Source: Pseudomonas sp. MMS21 TM103 (GTDB taxonomy: Bacteria; Pseudomonadota; Gammaproteobacteria; Pseudomonadales; Pseudomonadaceae). From it: 64,000 bases of DNA. Location: contig NZ_JAJISP010000002.1 of assembly GCF_022132145.1 (NCBI RefSeq), forward strand, positions 1-64,000, read 5' to 3'. A model generated the notes under the pieces. It made no database searches. It had not been told where the DNA came from and saw only the letters and a list, made by a program, of their open reading frames with translations. Made by a program: the position numbers and the translations under genes. Shown here piece after piece: positions 40,447 to 49,981 of this stretch. Positions within the stretch are counted from its first letter, which is position 1. Every line of letters begins with the position of its first letter.

Positions 40447-41654
40447 GCGTCTGCCGGAGTCCGCACGCTGGTTTGCTTGGCGGTCGGTGCCTGGCCTTCG
40501 CCGACCACCTCGACTGCGCTGCCATCACGCAGGCGGTCGGTACCCTCCAGCACCAGGCGTTCGCCCACGGCGACCCCCTGCTCGATCAGCGTCATCTGGC
40601 CATTGCTCGGCCCCGCCACGATCGGCCGTATCTGCACCTTGTCTTGTTCATCGATCACATAGACGAAGGTGCCGCGCGCGCCGAACTGCAAGGCCGCTGC
40701 AGGAATCAGCAGGGCCTGTTCGCGAGTCTCCACCAGCAGGCGGACGTTGACGAACTGATTGGGAAACAGCAGCTCTTCGGCATTCTCGAAGCGGGCCTTG
40801 AGCTTGACCGTGCCGGTGGCCGTATCGATCAGGTTATCCAGGCTGTCCAGGTACCCTTCGGCCATTTTCAATTTATCGCTGCGGTCCCAGGCCTCGACGT
40901 GCAAGCGCTGCCCCGCCCTGAACTGGCGCAGCACCGCCGGCAACTCGGCCTCGGGCAAGGTGAACATCAGGGAAATCGGCAGGGTCTGGGTAATCACCAC
41001 CAGCGGCAATGTATCGCCGGACTTGACCAGGTTGCCGCGATCCACCTGACGCAGGCCGAGACGCCCACTGATGGGTGCGCGCACCTGGGTGAAGTCGAGG
41101 TTCAGACGCGCCTCGGCGACTGCGGCCTGATTGCTCTTGAGGGTGCCGCGGTACTGGCTGACCAGGGCCTGCTGAGTGTCGAGGGTCTGTTTGGCGATCG
41201 AGTCTTCGGCGTACAGACCACGGTAACGGGCCAGGTCCAACTCGGCATTGCGCAACTGCGCCTGATTTTCCTGCTGCACCCCCAGGGCCTGTTGCAGGGC
41301 CACTTCATAAGGCCGCGGATCGATCACTGCGAGCAGATCACCGGCCTTGACCCGCTGACCATCCTCGAACAGCAACTTGACCAGCTCACCGTCCACCCGG
41401 CCACGCACATTGACCGTGTTGTAGGCAGTCACGGTGCCCAGGGCTTTCAGCTCGATCGGGAAACTGCCTTGCGTGACAGTCGCCACCCGCACCGGCACCG
41501 CACCACCATCGCCCCAACGACTGCCGGCCTGGCTCTGCGGTTTAGCGGGCCAGAACCACCAGATCAGCACGAGCAGAAGCGCCAACAAAACCAGGCCAAC
41601 CAGCCATTGGCGTGACTGCTTAGCGGTACGGGGGATTGCAGTTGTTTCAGGCAT
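40443..41654 (-). CDS. muxA: MuxA, periplasmic adaptor of the MuxABC-OpmB pump
   Basis: The 403-residue adaptor has an N-terminal membrane anchor ([18 protein letters not shown] at about 18-36, with no lipobox cysteine), then HlyD/AcrA-type domains with the lipoyl-like segments [19 protein letters not shown] and [19 protein letters not shown]. It is of the MdtA type. The start is preceded by GGAAG at a usable distance. It opens a four-gene operon, muxABC-opmB, in which every junction is a 4-base overlap. Confidence 0.9.
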   Translation of the reverse strand: MPETTAIPRTAKQSRQWLVGLVLLALLLVLIWWFWPAKPQSQAGSRWGDGGAVPVRVATVTQGSFPIELKALGTVTAYNTVNVRGRVDGELVKLLFEDGQRVKAGDLLAVIDPRPYEVALQQALGVQQENQAQLRNAELDLARYRGLYAEDSIAKQTLDTQQALVSQYRGTLKSNQAAVAEARLNLDFTQVRAPISGRLGLRQVDRGNLVKSGDTLPLVVITQTLPISLMFTLPEAELPAVLRQFRAGQRLHVEAWDRSDKLKMAEGYLDSLDNLIDTATGTVKLKARFENAEELLFPNQFVNVRLLVETREQALLIPAAALQFGARGTFVYVIDEQDKVQIRPIVAGPSNGQMTLIEQGVAVGERLVLEGTDRLRDGSAVEVVGEGQAPTAKQTSVRTPADA

Positions 41655-41765
41655 GGCAGGATCACTTCCTTGGAATGCCTGAACGATAAGCAGTGTCAGG
41701 CATGAAGCAAAGCCTCTTTACCGGCTATTTACCTCCAGCTGACGTGCTAAGCCCCTGAGCCACAA

Positions 41766-41792
41766 CTGAAAACGGCCTCCAAGGGAGGCCGT
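41766..41792 (-). terminator. Terminator of tpx
   Basis: A 9-bp perfect stem (ACGGCCTCC / GGAGGCCGT) with the 3-base loop is followed, on the minus strand, by TTTCAGTT. It lies about 20 bases after the tpx stop. Confidence 0.75.
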
Positions 41793-41810
41793 CGGCTGTG
41801 TTGCCGGGTA

Positions 41811-42311
41811 TTACTTGAGGACGCTCAGCGCCGCCTCGTAATTCGGCTCGTTGCCGATCTCGGCAACCAGTTCGCTGTGCAGGACCTTGTCGTTCTCGTC
41901 CAGCACCACCACGGCGCGGGCGGCGACACCGGTCAACGGGCCGTCGGCGATGGCGACGCCGTAGTCCTTGAGAAACTCACTGCCACGCATGGTCGACAGG
42001 TTCATCACGTTTTCCAGGCCTTCGGCGCCACAGAAGCGCGCCTGGGCGAATGGCAGGTCGGCGGAGATACACAGAACTACCGTGTTATCCAGCTTGCTGG
42101 CCCCGGCGTTGAAGGTACGTACCGAGGTCGCGCAGGTCGGGGTGTCGATGCTTGGGAAAATGTTCAGGACTTTGCGCTTGCCGGCCAGACTGGCCAGGCT
42201 GACATCGGCCAGGCCAGCACCGACCAGGGTAAATGCCGGGGCTTGCTGGCCGGGTTGTGGCAGCTGACCAGCGACTTGTACCGGATTGCCATGCAGGGTT
42301 ACTTGAGTCAT
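41811..42311 (-). CDS. tpx: Tpx, thiol peroxidase
   Basis: The 166-residue atypical 2-Cys peroxiredoxin has the Tpx opening [19 protein letters not shown]. The peroxidatic cysteine is in [12 protein letters not shown] (about residue 61) and the resolving cysteine in [10 protein letters not shown] (about residue 95). It reduces hydrogen peroxide and alkyl hydroperoxides with thioredoxin as reductant; in E. coli it is the periplasm-adjacent but cytosolic p20 protein. ATG 42311 is chosen because it begins the family consensus; the longer frame to 42389 has no support. Confidence 0.93.
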   Translation of the reverse strand: MTQVTLHGNPVQVAGQLPQPGQQAPAFTLVGAGLADVSLASLAGKRKVLNIFPSIDTPTCATSVRTFNAGASKLDNTVVLCISADLPFAQARFCGAEGLENVMNLSTMRGSEFLKDYGVAIADGPLTGVAARAVVVLDENDKVLHSELVAEIGNEPNYEAALSVLK

Positions 42312-42772
42312 GGAGACGTCCTCTTTTGTCGGGGGAGTAAAAGCGAAAGCAGAGTTAAGCATGCCAGCTATGAAAAAACTCCGAAACACAGGGCTTTATC
42401 CTGGCACTGCCCAGCGCGTAATAAGGCTAACCCATTCAACCCGCACATCAGGGCCAGCTTGCTGACGCTAGTCGTAGCAGACAACGTTTTGCAAATACCG
42501 CCAGGCCCGCACACTTGCCCTGCCGACCTGGGCCAACAACTCGCGGTATGGCAGTGGGATCCCTGGGCAAGGCCGACAGCGCAGCCGTCGACTGGAACAG
42601 CCCAGACGGTGCGACGTAGCGGTGAGGGCCGAGGTCGGCGACAAAGCAGTATTGCGCGCCGAGATCACTATCTACGTGAGCCGCGCCTGAAATGCGACGG
42701 CCCGGAACAACCGGGCCGTCGTTGGCATTCGAACAACTGCCGGTCGCAGGTAACAGAACCAGGCAGTATTTC
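42312..42772. other. Long gap between tpx and acuI
   Basis: These 461 bases hold the acuI terminator hairpin and no supported gene. A 66-codon minus-strand frame (42468-42668) is arginine- and serine-rich, which is typical of chance frames in high-GC DNA. The stretch may be an intergenic repeat or gene remnant, but no inverted or direct repeat ends were seen. Confidence 0.4.
42696..42720 (-). terminator. Hairpin after acuI
   Basis: A perfect 10-bp stem (GACGGCCCGG / CCGGGCCGTC) with a 5-base loop lies about 50 bases after the acuI stop. On the minus strand it is followed by GCATTTC, a weak U-run. Confidence 0.6.
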
Positions 42773-43765
42773 TCAGTCCACCCGGACCAGCACCCGGCCA
42801 ACCAGCTTGCCGGCGATTATCTGGCCGATGGCCTCAGGCAACTGCTGCAGGCTGACTTCAGTCACCAAATGCTCGAGGTCGTCGAGCTTCCATTGCAGCG
42901 AGAGTTTGTCCCACATGGAGGCTTTGACCACCAGCGGCAGTTCGACCGAGTCGACCCCCAACAGGTTGACCCCACGAAGGATGAACGGCAGCACGCTGCC
43001 CTTGAACGCCACCCCAGCAGTCAACCCGCAGCAAGCGGCGCTGCCACCGTAGCGCAGCGACTTGACCACATTGAACAGAATATCGCCGCCGACGGTATCC
43101 ACCGCCGCAGCCCATTGCTCCTTGAGCAGCGGACGCTCCGCACCTTCCTGCAGCTCGTTGCGCGGGACTATCTGTCGTGCGCCCAGGCTCTTCAGAAACT
43201 CGCCCTGCTCGGCCTTGCCGGTAGACGCCGCCACGCTGTAACCAAGCTTGCTCAACAAGGCCACGGCAACGCTGCCAACGCCTCCGGTCGCCCCCGTCAC
43301 CAGGACAGGTCCGGCATCCGGGAGCACGCCGGCTTGCTCCAGTTTGGCGACGCAGAGCGCCGCAGTCAGACCCGCGGTACCCAGCACCATGGCCTCACGC
43401 AGGGACAAGCCTTGCGGCCGTTTCAGCGCCCAGGCCGACGGAATCCGAATATATTGAGCAAAGCCGCCCGCGGTATTCATGCCCAGGTCATAGCCGGTCA
43501 CGATCACTTCATCGCCCACGCTGAATTCGGCGACACTAGAGTGCTCGACCACACCCGCGGCATCGATGCCTGGCGTATGCGGAAAATGCTTGGTCACGCC
43601 ACGATTACCAGTGGCGGACAGGGCATCCTTGTAGTTCAAGGACGAGTAGCGAACCCGGATCAACAGCTCGCCGGCCGGCAGTTCGTTGATAGTGCGCTGG
43701 ACAATCGCTTGTTCGAACTCGCCCGTCGCACTTTCGCGGGCCTGCAGTGCTGTGAACATGGTCAT
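42773..43765 (-). CDS. acuI: AcuI/YhdH-type acryloyl-CoA reductase
   Basis: The medium-chain dehydrogenase (about 330 residues) belongs to the YhdH/AcuI subfamily. The marks are SSLNYKDALSATG, the NADPH-binding GATGGVGSVAV and DAVGG-like VDTVGGD, with no zinc ligands. AcuI-type enzymes reduce acryloyl-CoA to propanoyl-CoA with NADPH and detoxify acrylate. ATG 43765 is chosen because AGGGG lies 6 bases upstream; the ATG at 43771 would have no space for a binding site. It is the first of a block whose order (this gene, sohB, a histidine phosphatase, SCP2, APH-type kinase, SDR) is, from memory, conserved in P. aeruginosa. Confidence 0.85.
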   Translation of the reverse strand: MTMFTALQARESATGEFEQAIVQRTINELPAGELLIRVRYSSLNYKDALSATGNRGVTKHFPHTPGIDAAGVVEHSSVAEFSVGDEVIVTGYDLGMNTAGGFAQYIRIPSAWALKRPQGLSLREAMVLGTAGLTAALCVAKLEQAGVLPDAGPVLVTGATGGVGSVAVALLSKLGYSVAASTGKAEQGEFLKSLGARQIVPRNELQEGAERPLLKEQWAAAVDTVGGDILFNVVKSLRYGGSAACCGLTAGVAFKGSVLPFILRGVNLLGVDSVELPLVVKASMWDKLSLQWKLDDLEHLVTEVSLQQLPEAIGQIIAGKLVGRVLVRVD

Positions 43766-43846
43766 CTTCATCCCCTAGGGTAAAAGTGGATTATCAGGCT
43801 GTTGGAAAACGACCTGCGTGGCCGATCCTGCGTTGCACATGGCTTG

Positions 43847-44866
43847 CTACCAGAAACGCTGCTGATTCAGGCGGCTTAGCCAATTCAAACTGAAACGATC
43901 CAAGGCTACGCTGGCCGCCAACCCGACACGCTCCTGCAAACTTTTCTTCTCAACGTAGTGCAAGTGAAACAGCTCAGCCTGCTTGGCCCGTTCAGCCAGG
44001 TATTCGTCGCTGGTCTTGAGTTCATCGACCAGTTGTTTTTCCAGCGCGGCCAGGCCCAGCCAGACTTCGCCGGTGGCGATGTCGTCGATGTCCAGTTGCG
44101 GCCGATAGCGGGCAACGAAGTTCTTGAACAGCTCATGGATGACTTCCAGGTCTTCCTGGAATTTCTCCCGACCCTTCTCGGTATTTTCGCCAAAGACGGT
44201 CAGGGTGCGTTTGTACTCGCCAGCGGTAAGCACCTCGAAATCGATGTCGTGCTTTTTAAGCAGGCGGTGCACGTTGGGCAACTGGGCAACCACGCCGATG
44301 GAACCGAGCATGGCAAAGGGCGCGGAAATAATCCTCTCACCGATACAGGCCATCATGTAGCCGCCGCTGGCCGCGACTTTATCGATGCAGATGGTCAGCG
44401 GGATGCCGGCCTGGCGAATACGCACCAGTTGCGAGGACGCCAGGCCATAGCTGTGCACCATGCCACCGCCGCTTTCCAGGCGCAGCACCACTTCATCCTC
44501 AGGTGTAGCCAGGCTCAGCAAGGCGGTAATTTCATGGCGCAAGCTGTCAGTGGCCGATGCCTTGATATCGCCATCGAAGTCCAGGACAAATACGCGCGGC
44601 TTGTGCACCCCGGCTTTCTTCGCCAACTTGTCTGCCTTGGCCTCTTCCTTGTGCGCTGCCTTGAGTTGGCCCTTGTCCAGCACGGCCTGCTCGAGTCGTT
44701 GGCGCAGCTGCTTGTAGAAATCGTTGAGCTTGTCCACCTGCAACTGCCCGCCAGCGCGGCGACCCTTGCCGCGTGCTGCAACTGCTGCCGCCAGAATCAC
44801 CAGAACAGCCACTACCAGCGTTACCGTTTTGGCCAGAAAGGCCGCATATTCTGCGAAAAACTCCAC
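43847..44866 (-). CDS. sohB: SohB, signal-peptide-peptidase-like serine protease
   Basis: The 339-residue S49-family peptidase has an N-terminal membrane helix (about 12-32) and a periplasmic-facing or cytosolic protease domain. Catalytic signatures are VLRLESGGGMVHSYGLAS, the nucleophile serine in DKVAASGGYMMACIGE and the conserved SIGVVAQL. SohB and SppA proteases clear signal peptides and misfolded membrane proteins. The start is GTG 44866, with AGGGG 7 bases upstream; the in-line ATG at 44870 is in another frame. It is divergent from the histidine phosphatase. Confidence 0.92.
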   Translation of the reverse strand: MEFFAEYAAFLAKTVTLVVAVLVILAAAVAARGKGRRAGGQLQVDKLNDFYKQLRQRLEQAVLDKGQLKAAHKEEAKADKLAKKAGVHKPRVFVLDFDGDIKASATDSLRHEITALLSLATPEDEVVLRLESGGGMVHSYGLASSQLVRIRQAGIPLTICIDKVAASGGYMMACIGERIISAPFAMLGSIGVVAQLPNVHRLLKKHDIDFEVLTAGEYKRTLTVFGENTEKGREKFQEDLEVIHELFKNFVARYRPQLDIDDIATGEVWLGLAALEKQLVDELKTSDEYLAERAKQAELFHLHYVEKKSLQERVGLAASVALDRFSLNWLSRLNQQRFW

Positions 44867-45079
44867 GCATGTCCCCTCAATTATTCATTGCAGCGCACAG
44901 CGCCTGTCAGCGCTCATTGCAATCAAGCATACCGACGCCACCGGCTGCCGACCAGTTGCCTGCCGTGCACGCATGAATGACAGCCCATAAATTCAAACAA
45001 GCGTATGTTTTTTCGTTGACAGGTCTGCACGATCCTCATACGCTCGGCGAACTTTTACCGAACCAGGGCAGTGGCTAAC

Positions 45080-45790
45080 GTGGGCAGCATTTACCTGATC
45101 AGACATGGCCAAGCTTCATTCGGCGCCGCTGACTACGATGTGCTATCACCCGTCGGGATTCGTCAGGCTGAAGTGCTGGGCGCCCACCTGGCTGATCTCG
45201 GTATTCGCATCGATCGCAGCCTGAGTGGCGCATTACGCCGCCAACAGCACACCGCCAACGCGGCAATGAGCCAGTTGAGCAACAGCGGCCAAGCCATTCC
45301 TGAACTGCACGTGGATGCCGCCTTCAACGAATTCGATGCCGATGCGGTGATCCACCGCCTGCTCCCCGGTCTGCTGGACGATGAACCCGAAGCCCTGCAT
45401 GTGCTGCGCAACGGGGCACAGAACCGCGCCGAGTTCCAACGCCTGTTCTCATTGCTGATCGGCCGCTGGATATCCGGCGAACACGACCAGCCCGGCCTGC
45501 AAAGCTGGCAGGCATTCGTCGAACAGGTCCAGGGTGGACTGACCCGCCTGCTGCAACAGGCCGATAGTAAGCAGAACATCGCGATCTTCACCTCAGGCGG
45601 TACCATCACCGCATTGTTGCAGTTGATCACCGGCGTCCCGGCGGCCAAGGCCTTCGAATTGAATTGGCAAATCGTCAACACGTCACTGAGCTGCCTGAAA
45701 TTTCGCGGCAGCCAAGTGAGCCTGGCTTCCTTCAACAGCCATGTGCATTTACAGCTGTTGAAGGAGCCGGAACTCATCACCTACCGCTGA
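45080..45790 (+). CDS. Histidine-phosphatase (phosphoglycerate-mutase-like) protein
   Basis: The protein (about 236 residues) has the RHG motif IYLIRHGQAS, with the phospho-accepting histidine, and the second catalytic histidine region in the C-terminal half is replaced by FTSGGTITALLQ. It is a branch-1 histidine phosphatase with unknown substrate. GTG 45080 is the preferred start because the conserved sequence begins at once (GSIYLIRHG); GTG 45071 is the alternative, and both depend on AGGG at 45065. The gene leads into the SCP2 and kinase genes on the same strand, which suggests a lipid or acyl-CoA role. Confidence 0.8.
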   Translation: MGSIYLIRHGQASFGAADYDVLSPVGIRQAEVLGAHLADLGIRIDRSLSGALRRQQHTANAAMSQLSNSGQAIPELHVDAAFNEFDADAVIHRLLPGLLDDEPEALHVLRNGAQNRAEFQRLFSLLIGRWISGEHDQPGLQSWQAFVEQVQGGLTRLLQQADSKQNIAIFTSGGTITALLQLITGVPAAKAFELNWQIVNTSLSCLKFRGSQVSLASFNSHVHLQLLKEPELITYR

Positions 45791-45849
45791 GTACCGGCCT
45801 ACCGCGCCCATAAGGGCGCGTGAAAACCCTGAAAACAAAGGAAGACATC

Positions 45850-46161
45850 ATGAGCGTTGCAGACATCATCAATACCATGCAGTCCAAGTTCAATGCCTCT
45901 GCCGCTGCGGGTCTGGACCTGGTGTTCCAGTTCAACATCGAAGACGGTGAGAACCACTACCTGGTCGTCAAGGACGGCACCTGCGACGTCAAGCAAGGCG
46001 ATGCCGACAACGCCAGCGTGACCCTGATCATGGACAGCGAAACCCTCAAGGGCATCACCAGCGGCGAGACCGATGGCATGCAGGCCTTCATGGCCGGCAA
46101 GCTGCGCGCCGAAGGCGACATGATGTTGGCCATGAAGCTGGGTGAGCTGTTCCCGGTCTAA
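45850..46161 (+). CDS. SCP2 sterol-carrier-like lipid-binding protein
   Basis: The 103-residue single-domain protein is a classical SCP2 fold: FQFNIEDGENHYLVV, the middle VTLIMDSETLKGITSG, and the C-terminal AGKLRAEGDMMLAMKLGELF. Such proteins bind acyl-CoA or other lipids in a hydrophobic pocket. ATG 45850 has AAGGAAG upstream; the longer frame from 45820 lacks support. It is followed by a strong terminator, so it is probably expressed with the histidine phosphatase. Confidence 0.9.
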   Translation: MSVADIINTMQSKFNASAAAGLDLVFQFNIEDGENHYLVVKDGTCDVKQGDADNASVTLIMDSETLKGITSGETDGMQAFMAGKLRAEGDMMLAMKLGELFPV

Positions 46162-46185
46162 GCATCATTGCAGTAGCCTCAGCGT

Positions 46186-46216
46186 AAAACCGGAGCCCCG
46201 TGCTCCGGTTTTTTTT
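46186..46216 (+). terminator. Terminator after the SCP2 gene
   Basis: The stem AAAACCGGAGC / GCTCCGGTTTT has a 5-base loop and runs into eight T residues (46209-46216), starting 25 bases after the stop. Confidence 0.92.
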
Positions 46217-46366
46217 CGCCTGCAGACTTGCCTGCAGATCGATCAGGCTGCTTGATTAAGCGGCAACACGATCGTCTATAACGACGTGTATTGCTTGTTA
46301 CGGCCAGGGTGCAGTATTAGATTGACCAATAATCTAGGGTACCCATTATAAGTAGAAGGGATAAGC

Positions 46367-47434
46367 ATGGCGCTTACTGACCAGTCCACTCGCATCCGCG
46401 AGGGCGAAGAGCTCGACTCTGCGATCATCGATCCGTACCTCAAGGCGCATATACCCGGCCTGACTGGCGAGCCACGGATCAGCCAGTTCCCCGGCGGCGC
46501 TTCGAACCTGACCTACCTGATCGAATATCCCGAGAAGGAATTCGTCCTGCGTCGTCCGCCCTTTGGCCACAAGGCCAAATCCGCTCACGATATGGGCCGC
46601 GAATACCGCATTCTCAACCAGCTCTACGAGGCCTTCCCCTACTGCCCGAAAGCCTATGTGCACTGCACGGACGAATCGGTGATCGGCGCCGAATTCTATG
46701 TAATGGAACGGGTCAACGGCATCATCCTGCGCTCCGACATGCCGGCCGAGCTGAACCTCGATGCCGACAAGACCCGTCAGCTGTGCAAGAGCTTCATCGA
46801 CAAGATGGTCGAACTGCACAACGTCGACTACGCCGCTTGCGGTCTCGGCGACCTGGGTAAACCGGAGGGTTATGTAGAGCGCCAGATCGGTGGCTGGAGC
46901 GCTCGCTACGAGAAGGCTCTGACCCCTGACGCGCCATTGTGGGAGCCGGTCAAGGCCTGGCTGAAAGACAAGATGCCGGCCGACCACCCCAAATCGGCCA
47001 TCGTGCATAACGATTACCGCTTCGACAACGTGATCCTCGACCCGCAAAACCCGATGCAGATCATCGGCGTGCTCGACTGGGAGCTGACCACCATTGGCGA
47101 CCCGCTGATGGACCTGGGTAACACCCTTGCCTACTGGATCGAGGCCGACGATCCCGCGCCGGTGCAAATGATGCGCCGTCAGCCAAGCAATGCGCCCGGC
47201 ATGCTCAGCCGTCAGGCGTTCGCTGACTACTACGCCGAACGCTCCGGCATCGACATCAAGAGCATCGACTTCTACTACACCTACGGCCTGTTCCGCCTGG
47301 CCGGGATCGTGCAGCAGATCTACTACCGCTATTACCACGGCCAGACCCAGGACAAACGTTTTGCGCAGTTCATTCAAATGAACAAACTGCTGGAGCAGAT
47401 GAGCCTTCAGGTCATCAACAAATCGCAGCTGTAA
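46367..47434 (+). CDS. APH-type phosphotransferase (ACAD10/11-like)
   Basis: The 355-residue protein has the aminoglycoside-phosphotransferase fold. The catalytic loop is HNDYRFDN, with the general base aspartate, and the metal-binding motif is LDWELTTIGDP; a glycine-rich nucleotide loop lies in QFPGGASNLTYLIEYP. Proteins of this type, fused or adjacent to acyl-CoA dehydrogenases, phosphorylate 4-hydroxyacyl-CoA in ACAD10/11 pathways. Real antibiotic resistance is not implied. AGAAGGG precedes ATG 46367. An SDR gene follows after 77 bases, so the pair probably works on a hydroxy-acid or acyl-CoA substrate. Confidence 0.85.
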   Translation: MALTDQSTRIREGEELDSAIIDPYLKAHIPGLTGEPRISQFPGGASNLTYLIEYPEKEFVLRRPPFGHKAKSAHDMGREYRILNQLYEAFPYCPKAYVHCTDESVIGAEFYVMERVNGIILRSDMPAELNLDADKTRQLCKSFIDKMVELHNVDYAACGLGDLGKPEGYVERQIGGWSARYEKALTPDAPLWEPVKAWLKDKMPADHPKSAIVHNDYRFDNVILDPQNPMQIIGVLDWELTTIGDPLMDLGNTLAYWIEADDPAPVQMMRRQPSNAPGMLSRQAFADYYAERSGIDIKSIDFYYTYGLFRLAGIVQQIYYRYYHGQTQDKRFAQFIQMNKLLEQMSLQVINKSQL

Positions 47435-47511
47435 TTAAATGGCCCGGGGCTGGTTGATTGGATCGATTAACCCCTGCCGCGAACTCAGTACCTTTGAACA
47501 AGGGGAACCAC

Positions 47512-48279
47512 ATGTCCAAGACCCACCTGTTTGACCTCGACGGCAAGATCGCGTTCGTATCCGGCGCCAGCCGCGGAATCGGCGAGGCCATCGCCAAGCT
47601 GTTGGCTCAGCAAGGTGCCCACGTGATCGTCTCGAGCCGCAAGATCGATGGCTGCCAGGGCGTCGCCGACGCCATCATCGCCGACGGCGGCAAGGCTACC
47701 GCGATGGCCTGCCATATCGGCGAAATGGAGCAGATCACCAACGTGTTCGCGCAGATCCGCGAGCAGTTCGGTCGCCTGGACATCCTGGTCAACAACGCAG
47801 CCACCAACCCACAGTTCGGCAACGTCCTGGAGACCGACCTGTCGGCCTTTCAGAAGACCGTCGATGTCAATATCCGCGGCTATTACTTCATGTCCATCGA
47901 AGGCGGCAAGCTGATGAAGGAAAACGGCGGTGGCAGCATCGTCAATGTCGCCTCGATCAACGGCGTATCCCCAGGCGAAATGCAGGGCATCTACTCGGTG
48001 ACCAAAGCCGCAGTGATCAGCATGACCAAGGTCTTCGCCAAGGAATGCGCGCAGTTCGGCATTCGCTGCAACGCCCTGCTGCCAGGCCTGACCGACACCA
48101 AATTTGCCTCCGCACTGACCAAGAACGATGCCATCCTCAACCTGGCGCTGCAGCGCATCCCACTCAAGCGCGTGGCCGACCCGAGCGAAATGGCCGGTGC
48201 CGTGCTGTACCTGGCCAGCGACGCCTCCAGCTACACCACCGGCGTGTCACTGAACGTCGACGGTGGCTTCCTGTCCTGA
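47512..48279 (+). CDS. SDR-family oxidoreductase downstream of the APH-type kinase
   Basis: The 255-residue short-chain dehydrogenase has SGASRGIGEAI (cofactor binding), NNAATN, the catalytic serine in VNVASINGV, YSVTK with tyrosine and lysine, and the C-terminal SLNVDGGFLS. The end of the protein and its context differ from FabG of fatty-acid synthesis. ATG 47512 has AAGGGGA upstream. It shares an operon with the kinase and ends in a clear terminator. The substrate is unknown. Confidence 0.88.
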   Translation: MSKTHLFDLDGKIAFVSGASRGIGEAIAKLLAQQGAHVIVSSRKIDGCQGVADAIIADGGKATAMACHIGEMEQITNVFAQIREQFGRLDILVNNAATNPQFGNVLETDLSAFQKTVDVNIRGYYFMSIEGGKLMKENGGGSIVNVASINGVSPGEMQGIYSVTKAAVISMTKVFAKECAQFGIRCNALLPGLTDTKFASALTKNDAILNLALQRIPLKRVADPSEMAGAVLYLASDASSYTTGVSLNVDGGFLS

Positions 48280-48299
48280 TACGGATCAGGCGGGCATGC

Positions 48300-48323
48300 A
48301 AAGGGACCTTAGGGTCCCTTTTT
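48300..48323 (+). terminator. Terminator after the SDR gene
   Basis: The 8-bp stem AAGGGACC / GGTCCCTT with a 4-base loop runs into a T-run (48319-48323), 21 bases after the stop. Confidence 0.85.
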
Positions 48324-48414
48324 GTTGCTATGCCCTGAACGCGGCGCATACGGCACGCCACAGCGGCGATAGAAGCAAGCAGCGCTTCCTCCCTGGATGC
48401 TTGCGCGCCTTGCT

Positions 48415-49062
48415 CTACTGCCAGTCCTGCAGCGCTTGCTTGGCCGCCTGGTTCATCGGCTGCGCCAGCAGACCGGTCGGCGTAAGACTGATGCTGTATA
48501 CCGCCTGATCGGCAATTGGCAGATAGGAAACCCGACGTGCCTGGGCATCGAACATGAGCAGGTCGTGCTGGCCCAGACGCAGCCAGCGCCAAAGGTCGAC
48601 ACCGTAGGGGCTTTGCGTCAGCTCGACCTGACCCTGCTGTGCCTGCGCCTGTTGCTCGATGGAAAGGAAACGACCCGAGAGATTATCCAGTCGGTAGCCG
48701 GGCTCCAGCCCGATCAGAGCAGCGAGCCCCTTCCATTGGAGAAAACGCACATCCAGCTGCCACAAATCCCCCTCCAGCAGCACGCTGCGCTCGCCCCCGC
48801 CCTCCAGCAGATTGACCCGATATCGTGGGCCGTCAGCCTCGAAGCTCAAGGTCACCAGCGGCTTGTCCTCCGGCAATGGGGCATAGCTGTGAAGGTCGTA
48901 GGCCACCAGGCCGATGAAACCGGCCAGAGCCAGAAAAGCCAGGCCGCAGGTGCCACGCAACCAGCCGAGAAACCAGTGACTGTTGAACAGAATGCGCGCG
49001 GCAACCAACACCACCAGCACTGCCAGCAACGCTGTCGCCCATGCCAGACCGTTATATTGCAT
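48415..49062 (-). CDS. Conserved membrane protein of unknown function
   Basis: The 215-residue protein has two N-terminal hydrophobic segments (about 5-25 and 36-55) followed by a soluble domain rich in beta-strand pattern (LVTLSFEADGPRYRVNLLEG and onward). No catalytic motif is visible. Pseudomonad annotations often call this family a cation/multidrug efflux protein, but nothing here supports transport. The product is probably anchored in the inner membrane with its main domain on one side. It is divergent from the TauE/SafE-like gene. Confidence 0.75.
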   Translation of the reverse strand: MQYNGLAWATALLAVLVVLVAARILFNSHWFLGWLRGTCGLAFLALAGFIGLVAYDLHSYAPLPEDKPLVTLSFEADGPRYRVNLLEGGGERSVLLEGDLWQLDVRFLQWKGLAALIGLEPGYRLDNLSGRFLSIEQQAQAQQGQVELTQSPYGVDLWRWLRLGQHDLLMFDAQARRVSYLPIADQAVYSISLTPTGLLAQPMNQAAKQALQDWQ

Positions 49063-49162
49063 CGAGTCGATTCCTTGCCCGTGAAAATGTCGGCATTATG
49101 CGCAGCAACCCCGCCAGCGAACAGCAGCTTCGCTGCACAATCGGACACAGGTCGTCTTTTCC

Positions 49163-49948
49163 ATGCCCTTGCCTTTCGAGCTTGCCATTGACCCGGCAAC
49201 CCTAGCCATTCTCGCCCTAGTGGCCTTCATCGCCGGCTTCGTTGATGCAATTGCCGGCGGCGGCGGCCTGCTGACCATTCCGGCCCTGCTGATGGCCGGC
49301 CTGCCGCCGCACCTGGTGCTAGGCACCAACAAACTGTGCGCAACCTTCGGCTCGGCCACTGCCAGCTATACCTTCTACCGCCGCAAGCTGTTCGCTCCCC
49401 TGCCCTGGCGCAATGCGCTGATCGGTACCGCGATCGGTGCCCTGCTGGGGGCGACACTGGTGCACTGGCTGCCGGCCGCCTGGCTCAATCAACTGTTGCC
49501 GGTGGTGGTATTCGCCTGCGGACTCTATCTACTGTTCGGTCGCACCCCGGCGGCTCCGCTCAACGCCGATGCGCCTATTGCGCAAGGCCGGCAGTGGCCG
49601 CAAGGCCTCGGCCTGGGCTTCTACGATGGCGTCGCCGGGCCGGGCACCGGAGCCTTCTGGACAGTCAGCAGCCTGCTGCTCTACCCGCTCGACCTGGTCC
49701 GCGCCAGCGGCGTGGCACGCAGCATGAATTTCGTCAGCAATGCCTGCGCCCTGGCGGTATTCATCGTCGCCGGGCAAGTGGCCTGGCTGCTCGGCATCAG
49801 CATGGGCATCGCCCTGATGGCCGGGGCTTTTCTCGGTGCACGCTCGGCAATCCGCGGCGGCTCGAAATTCATCCGGCCGGTGTTCATCCTGATGGTGCTG
49901 CTACTCGCCGCGCGCTTAGCCTGGCAGCACTGGTTCGGCCTGGTGTAG
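49163..49948 (+). CDS. TauE/SafE (YfcA-like) membrane transporter
   Basis: The 261-residue protein has seven or eight membrane helices. The family marks are FIAGFVDAIAGGGGLLTIPALL near the N-terminus, the matching GLGFYDGVAGPGTGAF motif of the second half, and LGTNKLCATFGSATA. Proteins of this family export sulfite, sulfoacetate or other organic anions. YfcA-type members have no assigned substrate. ATG 49163 is the only reasonable start. No close operon partner is evident. Confidence 0.87.
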   Translation: MPLPFELAIDPATLAILALVAFIAGFVDAIAGGGGLLTIPALLMAGLPPHLVLGTNKLCATFGSATASYTFYRRKLFAPLPWRNALIGTAIGALLGATLVHWLPAAWLNQLLPVVVFACGLYLLFGRTPAAPLNADAPIAQGRQWPQGLGLGFYDGVAGPGTGAFWTVSSLLLYPLDLVRASGVARSMNFVSNACALAVFIVAGQVAWLLGISMGIALMAGAFLGARSAIRGGSKFIRPVFILMVLLLAARLAWQHWFGLV

Positions 49949-49981
49949 ATGGATGGCACTGCATCCACCCACCGAGCGCGG

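Noticed and set aside
42448..42801. Frames in the tpx-acuI gap
   Set aside because: Arg- and Ser-rich composition typical of chance frames, no initiation site; overlaps a terminator hairpin and the acuI end.
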